DNA from: CAYVQF01 sp964454015
GTDB lineage: Bacteria; Myxococcota_A; Bradymonadia; UBA4248
Direction of reading: 5' to 3'
DNA: 64,000 nucleotides
NCBI GenBank assembly: GCA_964454015.1
Contig: CAYVQF010000010.1
Span: 47,554-111,553, forward strand
The notes beneath the pieces are model-generated. The model was not told the origin of the DNA and made no database searches. It saw only the letters and a list, made by a program, of their open reading frames with translations. The position numbers and the translations under genes were made by a program. Of the stretch, positions 57,723 through 64,000 are shown in pieces; position 1 is the stretch's first letter; every line of letters starts with the position of its first letter.

Positions 57723-58546
57723 TGAAATTTCACATCGCGCATCAGCCGCTGCATCTCAACCTTCGGCAAATCGCTGACAAAAGAGTAAGCCACATCCCCA
57801 CCGTGGATGATCACCACATGGTAGCCGTTGTTGGTCTTCATCATGATCCGCGGCTGGTGACGCAACATACGCTTGCGGTTGGGCGCCAGGTTGTGCACGG
57901 GGAAGGCCATCATACTCAGCTTGCGGTGCTTGACCTCCATGGTCACCAAGGCGGCTCGATGCGCCCCCATGTGGGCCAACCTACCACCAACGAGCGCTGC
58001 CTCACCCTTGAAATCAGGGACCTGCACCGGAAAATCCACTTTGCCGTCGAACCACGTCCGGACATCATCCGGCTGGGTGCTGCTCACCTCCATGGGCAAA
58101 CGCAAACGATGCCAGTCGACACTGTCTTCAACGACCTTCTCTGCACGACTCTTGACCAGCGCTGGCCCCAAGGCACCATTGAACTCATCGCCACCCATCG
58201 TCCACTCGCGGTCACCGCGGCTGAGCATCAGCGCCAGCCCAAGACCGAGCAACACCACGCCCACAGAGGCCAGCGACAACGAACGCCAGCGGCCCATCGC
58301 CCAGCCACCGCGATGGGTCACCTGGCAAGCCTCGAGCTCCGCCAAAACGCGGGCCCGCAAGCGCGCCGGCGCACTAACCTCGGTCGCAACCTCGCGCACC
58401 CGCTGCCGCAGTATCCCCTGCACCTCTACGTTCTGACGGCACGCCGGACACGCGCCGAGGTGCATCTCAACCTCTGCCCGCTCGCGCTCGTCGAACTCAT
58501 CATCGATAAAGGGATCAACAAAGTGATCGATCTCTGTACACTTCAT
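57719..58546 (-). CDS. Membrane anti-sigma factor with zinc-finger (ZAS) domain
   Basis: This is a 275-residue protein. The cytosolic N-terminus is a zf-HC2/ZAS domain: the conserved His and CxxC lie in EMHLGACPACRQN, about residues 28-36. After a helical linker comes one transmembrane helix (LSLASVGVVLLGLGLALML). The periplasmic part (about 125-275) is a beta-containing domain (EFNGALGPALV...VDWHRLRLPMEVSSTQPDDV...AALVTMEVKHRKLSMMAFPVH...NGYHVVIIHGGDVAYSFVSD), similar to DUF3379-like anti-sigma sensors. It should hold the upstream ECF sigma inactive and release it on an envelope signal. Its stop overlaps the CARDB gene start by four bases. Confidence 0.9.
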   Translation of the reverse strand: MKCTEIDHFVDPFIDDEFDERERAEVEMHLGACPACRQNVEVQGILRQRVREVATEVSAPARLRARVLAELEACQVTHRGGWAMGRWRSLSLASVGVVLLGLGLALMLSRGDREWTMGGDEFNGALGPALVKSRAEKVVEDSVDWHRLRLPMEVSSTQPDDVRTWFDGKVDFPVQVPDFKGEAALVGGRLAHMGAHRAALVTMEVKHRKLSMMAFPVHNLAPNRKRMLRHQPRIMMKTNNGYHVVIIHGGDVAYSFVSDLPKVEMQRLMRDVKFQ

Positions 58547-58605
58547 CGTCGGTTACCAAGGTTGCGCTTGACCACCAACATCCCTGCTCCAGTGGCGCAT
58601 AGCGA

Positions 58606-58621
58606 GCACGCCGAAGCGTGC
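58606..58621 (-). other. Stem-loop with UUCG loop in the sigma/anti-sigma gap
   Basis: On the minus strand GCACGC-TTCG-GCGTGC forms a six-pair hairpin with the very stable UUCG tetraloop. It lies 60 bases before the anti-sigma ATG and has no T run, so it is more likely a transcript-stability or attenuation element than a terminator. Confidence 0.5.
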
Positions 58622-58703
58622 CGTGACACATGCCACAACCACTGCCGCGCATGAGACATTTCACCCCAGGCACTTTATCCGCAACCCGGGCGCTTTCCCA
58701 GGC

Positions 58704-58733
58704 ATTCTCCGAATATCCCCGGTAGAGGTCAAA
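58704..58733 (-). promoter_or_regulatory. Putative internal promoter for the anti-sigma/CARDB genes
   Basis: Minus-strand TTGACC (58733-58728), an 18-base spacer, then GAGAAT (58709-58704). It lies inside the 236-base gap between sigma and anti-sigma genes. It could supply extra anti-sigma and CARDB transcript. Confidence 0.35.
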
Positions 58734-58782
58734 TGCGCGCGCAAAATCACTTCATGGGCAGCGCCAGCTTCTGCCACTGCAT

Positions 58783-59439
58783 TCAACCACGTCCACCATC
58801 AGCGCGCACCCGACGCCGGTACTCGGCCAGAGACAGCAAATCTCCCTCGTCCTGTCGCGGATCCATCTGTAAACAGCCGCTCTTGACCGCATAGTCTACC
58901 AGGACCTTCTGCAGCATCCTCCGCCCACGATAGAGACGGCTCATCACCGTCCCAATCGGACAGTCCATGATTTCCGCGATCTCCTTGTAGGAAAAGTCTT
59001 GGAGATCCGCAAAGAGAACCACCAGACGAAAATCCAACGGCACCAGCTCGAGTGCGGCACGCACCTCATCGCCAAAGAGGTGGAGAAAGAGCTCTTCTTC
59101 ACTGGAGAACGAACGCTCCAGCTCATCTTCGTCGCGCGCCGGCAATCGCTCGAAGAGGCTCAACGAATCCTCATCGACGAGATAGGTCCTCTCCTTCTGC
59201 TTCTTGCGATAGGAGTTGATAAAGGTATTGGTGAGGATCTTGAACAACCATGCCTTGCAGTTCGTGCCAGGTGCATACTTGTCAAAGTGATTGAAGGCCT
59301 TCAAAAAGGTGTCTTGCACCAAATCTTCGGCGTCTCTCTCGTTTTTCACCAAGCGGAGCGCGACCCCATACAACGCATCGATGTGGGGCAGCGCCTCCTC
59401 TTGGAAGGCTGTTCTCTTCTTATTGCTCGTTGCAAACAT
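58783..59439 (-). CDS. ECF-family RNA polymerase sigma factor
   Basis: This is a 218-residue group IV sigma factor. Region 2 is seen in ALYGVALRLVKNERDAEDLVQDTFLKAFNHFDKYAPGTNCKAWLFKILTNTFINSYRK, and region 4 in LVPLDFRLVVLFADLQDFSYKEIAEIMDCPIGTVMSRLYRGRRMLQKVL. An acidic stretch (DEDELERSFSSEEE) joins them. The C-terminal extension of about 40 residues (KSGCLQMDPRQDEGDLLSLAEYRRRVRADGG) is short. The start is the ATG at 59439. The zinc anti-sigma gene lies 236 bases downstream, which defines it as a membrane-anti-sigma-controlled ECF. I could not find a clear GGAAC/CGTC promoter. Confidence 0.95.
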   Translation of the reverse strand: MFATSNKKRTAFQEEALPHIDALYGVALRLVKNERDAEDLVQDTFLKAFNHFDKYAPGTNCKAWLFKILTNTFINSYRKKQKERTYLVDEDSLSLFERLPARDEDELERSFSSEEELFLHLFGDEVRAALELVPLDFRLVVLFADLQDFSYKEIAEIMDCPIGTVMSRLYRGRRMLQKVLVDYAVKSGCLQMDPRQDEGDLLSLAEYRRRVRADGGRG

Positions 59440-59694
59440 GATCGCCTCGCTCGCGGGTTCGCTCAGCCTGTCTCACATCCGTCCCAAAGCAGCGTGCGGA
59501 AATTGACGGCACCAGCACGGCACGAAATTAAGCAAGCTTCGGTCCAAGTCAAGCGCAGCCTCGCGCCAAGGCTCGAGGCACAAGGCACAAGGCAGATCCC
59601 GCCGTCCATCCAGCAGCGCCACACCCACACGCGCCTATCCAGCCATATGCATATCACATAATTCCGCCGCCAGACCTATGCGAAAAATACCAGC
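59440..59694. other. Gap between the kinase-AAA gene and the sigma gene
   Basis: Short stretch of 255 bases, both flanking genes reading left on the minus strand, containing the direct repeat ggcacaaggcacaaggca (59578-59595). It must hold the ECF sigma promoter, but no convincing box pair was found, and no terminator hairpin with T run. Confidence 0.4.
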
Positions 59695-62600
59695 TCAGAG
59701 ATCGGGCCTTCCCCCCGCAGCCAAATGCCCCTCGATCTGTTCCACCAGCCGCAACAGCCGCACCCGCATCCCCCGCAAATCAGCGTCAAGGCCCACTGCA
59801 TCCAGGCACTCCGCCGTGGCCCGCAGCGAGCGACGAAAAGCCGGCTCGCCAATGGTCACCAGCGCGATGGGGATCTGTAATAAGGCCTCTGCGTGGTGAC
59901 GCAACGCACTGAAGCCCCCCCCCCGGGCCTGCGCCTCGATCGCCGCCGCAAGGAGACTGGCCTTGAGCGGTACCACCCCGGCCTGATCTGCCACTTGAAT
60001 ACCCTCACGCGCCGCATCCAGAGCCTTCTCCCACTCGCCGCGACGCATACACAACGACGACCAGACCTCTGCGCTCGCCGCAATGCCAATGGCATCGCTA
60101 GAGATCACATACAGCTCATGCGCTTGGTTGAAGTGACCCTCGGCTCGCTCCAGATCATCGAGATCTATCGCGATATGTGCCAGTTGCAGGTAACATGAGG
60201 CCTGCCCTTGCCGATCTCCTGCCGTCGACAAGTGCTCTAAAGCCTGGCCGAAGTACTGCACGGCGGCGGCCCCTGACCCAAGCCAACGCTTGATAATCCC
60301 TTGAACGCGCAGCGCATGCCCCAGACCATGACGATCGTCCAACTGCTGGTAGCCCGAAGCTGCCTGAACGACATAGGCGCCGGCGCGATCCAAGCGACCG
60401 GCCTGTAGCTCGCCTTGACCCAAGACCTGCAAGCCATCCACCTGTCCATGCCGATCCCCCAGCTCGGCAAAGGCCGCCACTGCCTTTTCTACCATGGGCA
60501 ACGCCCGCCCAACCTGACCACAGGCGATATCCACCCGCGCCAGGCCCAAAAGGCAATAGTTCACATTGTAACGATCCTGCGCTCCCTCAAACACGGCCTG
60601 GGCGTGTTCGTAATGTTCACGGGCTTCCGTCAGCAGACCGCCAGCCAACGCCGTCGATCCCATCGCCAGCAAACACGCCGCCTCATCCAAGGGCCGACCT
60701 GCGTCCGCGTAGATCGACTTGGCCTCTTCCAGCCAAAGACGCGCCTCGACGAGCCAACCTGAGAGCTGCGCAACCTGCCCCATACCCCATAAACACTGCG
60801 CAACACCCAGCATGTCCTCGGCCGCCTCAAAAAGATCACGCGCCACGCCAAAGTGATCCCATGCCACGACCAGTTGCCCGCGCCGCGTCGCGATCCGCCC
60901 CAAGAGCCAGTTGGCCTTCCCCTGGGGCAGCAACGCATCGGCGATCTCGGCATAGCGCACCAACTGCTCGACATAGTCCGCAGCGTCATCGTACTTGCCC
61001 TGGGCGATAGCGATGCGCCCCATGCCAAGCAACACATCGGACCAATCGATGGGCACCCGCAATAGACCACTGCGCGTCGTGCCTAACTCACCCCCCTCGA
61101 TGGGCATGTACTGGCGCAAAACCTCATGCAGCCGCGAGAAATGCTGCGACGCTTCCGCGAAATTGCCCGCCGCTTCTGCCGTGCGCGCTGCCAACAGCCT
61201 GAAGTCACAGGCCTCTTCAATTTCGCCAGCAATATCATAATGCTCGGCGATCTCCGCGGCCACCCCCTGCAAATAGGGCTGGTAATGTGAACGCTTGATG
61301 GTCGCCGCCACCTTGTGCAAGCGCTTCAGCTTGCGCTGCGGCACATCTTCTAGCACCACTTCGCGTATCAGCACATGATCAAAAATCAGCAAATCCGCCT
61401 GACGCTCCGAAGCCTCCCGCAACATCCCGCTATTGATCCAGACATCGACAGCATCATCCATCGCCCCCGCCAAAGAAGCATCCTGCTCGGCCCCAAGAAA
61501 GGCCTCCATCAGGCGCTCCTCCGTCGACATCCCCAGCACGGCCAGACGGATGAGGATCTCATAATAGAGCGACGCCTTGGCCCCATGCTTCGCGCCGACC
61601 TTTTGCAGTCGTCGCTTGATCACATCCGTCACCGAGGCAGGCAGCGCTGCTTCCATCGCGACATCAGGGCGCAACCGCCACGCGGCATCTTCAGCCCCCT
61701 TCTCTAGTCGATTGTCCTGGCGCAAACTCTGGAGAAAATGCACCGCATAAAATGGGTTGCCCCCAGCTCGACCTGCCAAATGCTCCGCCAACGACCGCTC
61801 CAGCGGGAGGATGTCCGTGATCATGGCGAGCATGTCCTGCTGCGTGAGCCGTCCCAGACCAATGCGGTTCACCAACCCGCTCTCGAAGCGCAGCAAATGA
61901 CTGACACCCTCAGCCACGGCACCCGTCGTCGGCACCTCCTCTGGATTGATCGTGCACATCACCACGCAGGGTGAGCCATGCAAACGAAAGGACGAAGCCA
62001 TGGCCTCGATGAAGGCTGCCACACCATCGGAAGCCCAATGAATGTCCTCTAGCACCAATAAAAAGGGCATCTCCTGGGCAAAGAGTCGCACCACACGCTG
62101 CATCAGCGCATGGCGCGAACGTTGCCGCTGCATCGCCCCATCGGCGAACTCCCCCCCCTGACTCGGCAGGTGCTCTGTCGGCCGTAGGTACTCGACGACC
62201 TCCGCTTTATCGTGCTCGTCTTGGACCCCGAGGCGTTCGAGAACACCTCGCACCTGCGCCCGCATCGCACCGCGATCCATGTCGGTCGTGCCAAAGGCCA
62301 CCTCCAGGGCACCTCGCAAGCCAACGTTCGTACCCTCCCCCTCAGTGGCCGCATAGAGCCCCACCGCCGCCCGCATCAGCCCTGTCTCGGTGAAACGGTG
62401 CAGAAGCGTACGCACCAGGCGGCTCTTGCCGATCCCAGTCTCCCCCTCGACCAGCACGATCTGGCCCTGACCGTTGAGACCACGCTCGCAGATCTCCTGA
62501 AGACGCGCCAGCTCCTGCTCACGCCCCACCAGACGACCTGCACCGTGGCCAAAGGTCTCCGAAGAAATCGATATCTGTCCCGCTGGCGGTGTCGGATACT

Positions 62601-63666
62601 GTTGCGGTACCGCACCGGACTCGCGCCCAATCGCCAACCATCGCTGACCCGAGACACTCCGCTCACCGCTGCGCAAGCGCCCGATGTTTGGGCTGCTCGC
62701 CGTGCGTACAAACGCGGCATACTCACCAGAACCGCTCTGCGGCTCTGGCGTCGCCCGCAACGGCGTATCCTCGCCCGAGACCGGAGATAGCTCCGCCACC
62801 GTTGGCATCGCCTCCCAGGGAACGGAGATGGCTTGAAGCGCGCGCCGAAAATCAGCGGCATTGACGAAACGATCCCAGGGCTTCTTGGCCATCGCCCGCT
62901 CCACCGCGGCAGCAAGGGCTTCTGGAACGACCAAACCGGCGCGCGGTTGCAGCCGCGGAATCGGATGATTCATGTGCTTGAGAATGACCTCGACGCCCCC
63001 CTCTGCCTCAAAGGGCAGCCGATCACACAGCAACTCGAAGAGCATGATGCCAACGGCATAAATATCGGTCCCCGGACCTACCACGCCGCGCGCGCCACGC
63101 GCCTGCTCCGGTGCCATGTAGCTCGGAGTCCCGAGGATCGTGCCTGTCTGCTGGCTGTGCCCGGGTGACATCACCGGCAGCGTCGCCAAACCAAAATCAA
63201 CCAGCTTAACCAACGGCTCAGCGCCTTCCACGGCGATCAGCACGTTCTCTGGCTTCAAGTCGCGATGGATCACCCCCCGGGCATGCGCATGCGCCAAGGC
63301 TCCAAGTAATTGGTCCATGATGCGCAAAATGACCGAGAGCGGCAAACCAACCTGCCGCAACAAACGCAGTGAACTACCCTGGACCAACTCGATGGCCAGA
63401 AACAAGGTCCCGTCATCATCCTGACCAAAATCATAAACCTCAACGATATTGGGATGCTTCAAATAGGCAAAGGCGCGCGCCTCTTTGTTGAAGCGACGAC
63501 GCGTCTTGGGATCCGACGAAAACTCAGGCCGGATCAGCTTGAGCGCAACCGGAGCCTGCGTTTTGGTGTCCATCGCGCGGTACACCGCCCCCATCCCACC
63601 ACGACCGATGAGGGAGCGAACCACATAGCGTTGGGCAAAGCGCTTACCAATGATCTGGGGATTCAT
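59695..63666 (-). CDS. Ser/Thr protein kinase with AAA_16 ATPase and TPR domains
   Basis: This is a 1323-residue cytoplasmic protein. The kinase (about 1-285) has GRGGMGAVY, K43, HRDLKPEN (D136), DFG (D157) and GTPSYMAPEQ, all intact. After a linker, an AAA_16-type ATPase follows, with Walker A EGETGIGKS (about 407-415), Walker B LLVLEDIHWASDG and winged-helix-like segments. Residues about 790-1323 are TPR arrays (YDDAADYVEQLVRYAEIADALL; AREHYEHAQAVFEGAQDRY). The layout matches PknK/eukaryote-like receptor-type STAND kinases. No transmembrane helix is visible. The ATG at 63666 has a weak site. The 228 bases between it and sigma hold nothing supportable. Confidence 0.92.
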   Translation of the reverse strand: MNPQIIGKRFAQRYVVRSLIGRGGMGAVYRAMDTKTQAPVALKLIRPEFSSDPKTRRRFNKEARAFAYLKHPNIVEVYDFGQDDDGTLFLAIELVQGSSLRLLRQVGLPLSVILRIMDQLLGALAHAHARGVIHRDLKPENVLIAVEGAEPLVKLVDFGLATLPVMSPGHSQQTGTILGTPSYMAPEQARGARGVVGPGTDIYAVGIMLFELLCDRLPFEAEGGVEVILKHMNHPIPRLQPRAGLVVPEALAAAVERAMAKKPWDRFVNAADFRRALQAISVPWEAMPTVAELSPVSGEDTPLRATPEPQSGSGEYAAFVRTASSPNIGRLRSGERSVSGQRWLAIGRESGAVPQQYPTPPAGQISISSETFGHGAGRLVGREQELARLQEICERGLNGQGQIVLVEGETGIGKSRLVRTLLHRFTETGLMRAAVGLYAATEGEGTNVGLRGALEVAFGTTDMDRGAMRAQVRGVLERLGVQDEHDKAEVVEYLRPTEHLPSQGGEFADGAMQRQRSRHALMQRVVRLFAQEMPFLLVLEDIHWASDGVAAFIEAMASSFRLHGSPCVVMCTINPEEVPTTGAVAEGVSHLLRFESGLVNRIGLGRLTQQDMLAMITDILPLERSLAEHLAGRAGGNPFYAVHFLQSLRQDNRLEKGAEDAAWRLRPDVAMEAALPASVTDVIKRRLQKVGAKHGAKASLYYEILIRLAVLGMSTEERLMEAFLGAEQDASLAGAMDDAVDVWINSGMLREASERQADLLIFDHVLIREVVLEDVPQRKLKRLHKVAATIKRSHYQPYLQGVAAEIAEHYDIAGEIEEACDFRLLAARTAEAAGNFAEASQHFSRLHEVLRQYMPIEGGELGTTRSGLLRVPIDWSDVLLGMGRIAIAQGKYDDAADYVEQLVRYAEIADALLPQGKANWLLGRIATRRGQLVVAWDHFGVARDLFEAAEDMLGVAQCLWGMGQVAQLSGWLVEARLWLEEAKSIYADAGRPLDEAACLLAMGSTALAGGLLTEAREHYEHAQAVFEGAQDRYNVNYCLLGLARVDIACGQVGRALPMVEKAVAAFAELGDRHGQVDGLQVLGQGELQAGRLDRAGAYVVQAASGYQQLDDRHGLGHALRVQGIIKRWLGSGAAAVQYFGQALEHLSTAGDRQGQASCYLQLAHIAIDLDDLERAEGHFNQAHELYVISSDAIGIAASAEVWSSLCMRRGEWEKALDAAREGIQVADQAGVVPLKASLLAAAIEAQARGGGFSALRHHAEALLQIPIALVTIGEPAFRRSLRATAECLDAVGLDADLRGMRVRLLRLVEQIEGHLAAGGRPDL

Positions 63667-64000
63667 AGGGATGCACGACCAGGCCTAACTGAACAACGCC
63701 AGCGTTGCGTCCGACCGATGAGCAACGAATTCACTCCGATTTCCCCTGCGGCTGCTTCGTCTCGATTGGGCATTCTCTGCATCGTCTCGCACTCGACAAC
63801 CGCCACGGCAGAACAGGAGGTGCATCTCTCGCCTACGCTCGGGCGAGACGTCGTGCGGCACAACCGCTTCCCCACCCTCGATGCCCCTCCCAGAGCGCCC
63901 TTACGTTGCTAGCAAGGACGAGGATTGTCAAGGCGAGGATAGACCACCACAATCCACGACCAAAGCCGGCATGGGGCTTGCTCGTTGTGAATTATTGTGG
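63667..64000. other. Right end of window, no gene called
   Basis: These 334 bases precede the kinase-AAA gene start. A perfect 7-base inverted repeat (TCTCGCC at 63827-63833, GGCGAGA at 63842-63848) is visible, and AGGAGG at 63815-63820 lacks a following start codon. An open frame beginning ATG at 63971 runs off the window end, but ten codons are too few to support a gene. Confidence 0.5.

Noticed and set aside
1..64000. Mobile elements, prophage or secondary-metabolite cluster
   Set aside because: No transposase, integrase, phage structural gene, terminal inverted repeat, NRPS or PKS motif was found on either strand.

Overview
The window looks like chromosomal core and accessory sequence from a GC-rich deltaproteobacterial-type lineage, most likely Myxococcota (a Bradymonadales-like or other myxobacterial relative). 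This rests on gene content: five Ser/Thr protein kinase genes (two with PEGA repeats), PATAN/DUF4388, AAA_16-TPR proteins, many large lipoproteins with CARDB, PPC, PKD and thrombospondin type 3 repeats, and an ECF sigma/zinc anti-sigma pair. No rRNA, phage, insertion sequence, CRISPR array or biosynthetic cluster was seen. Of 42 protein genes, 30 lie on the minus strand and 12 on the plus strand. The plus strand is C-rich everywhere whichever strand carries the gene, so the minus strand is probably the replication leading strand. Many genes are joined by 4-base ATGA/GTGA overlaps.

Layout. 1-2259: 3' end of a probable glutamine-amidotransferase-like membrane protein, then an NAD(P)-binding SDR with a DUF2867-like tail. 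2328-3293: class II fructose-bisphosphate aldolase. 3490-6415: two lipoproteins. 6503-6665: tRNA-Pro(GGG) with a promoter and a very strong terminator. 6695-9365: lon coupled to a YacG-like zinc protein. 9507-11152: a COG3457-type amino-acid racemase coupled to a GNAT acetyltransferase. 11618-14176: a receiver-like/PATAN/J-like/TPR protein. 14255-19014: a Kef-type antiporter convergent with a 7TM-GAF histidine kinase. 19237-21165: a YchF/DUF933-like GTPase and a nicotinamidase-like hydrolase. 21177-25182: a PDZ-TlpA thioredoxin coupled to a small outer-membrane barrel protein, then a (beta/alpha)-barrel-like lipoprotein and an exported protein with a Lys-rich tail.

25546-32742 is a plus-strand signalling block: zinc-ribbon AAA-TPR ATPase, SRPBCC protein and two membrane Ser/Thr kinases with PEGA-like extracytoplasmic regions. 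32790-33911: LysM-MepA murein endopeptidase, divergent from a PfkB sugar kinase. 35391-38483: two convergent lipoproteins, one with about twenty calcium-binding TSP3 repeats. 38532-48202 is a long tight minus-strand operon. In transcription order it holds a triple-receiver/adenylate cyclase, a propeller-like protein, an AsmA-like/GT51 peptidoglycan glycosyltransferase fusion, ndk, rlmN, two small lipoproteins and a COG1313-type radical SAM enzyme.

48320-53584: a truncated Hsp70, a kinase-pseudokinase membrane protein, a metallophosphoesterase and a small membrane-anchored protein. 53667-59439: ECF sigma, then a membrane anti-sigma factor overlapping a 1351-residue CARDB/PPC lipoprotein. 59695-63666: a 1323-residue Ser/Thr kinase-AAA-TPR protein. 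The recurring theme is cell-envelope sensing and remodelling linked to eukaryote-like kinases. Best candidates for something undescribed are the ECF/anti-sigma/CARDB operon, the Hsp70 with kinase-pseudokinase pair, the AsmA-GT51 fusion in an operon with a cyclase, and the zinc-ribbon-AAA/SRPBCC/PEGA-kinase block. Function for all of these is inference from architecture and gene order.
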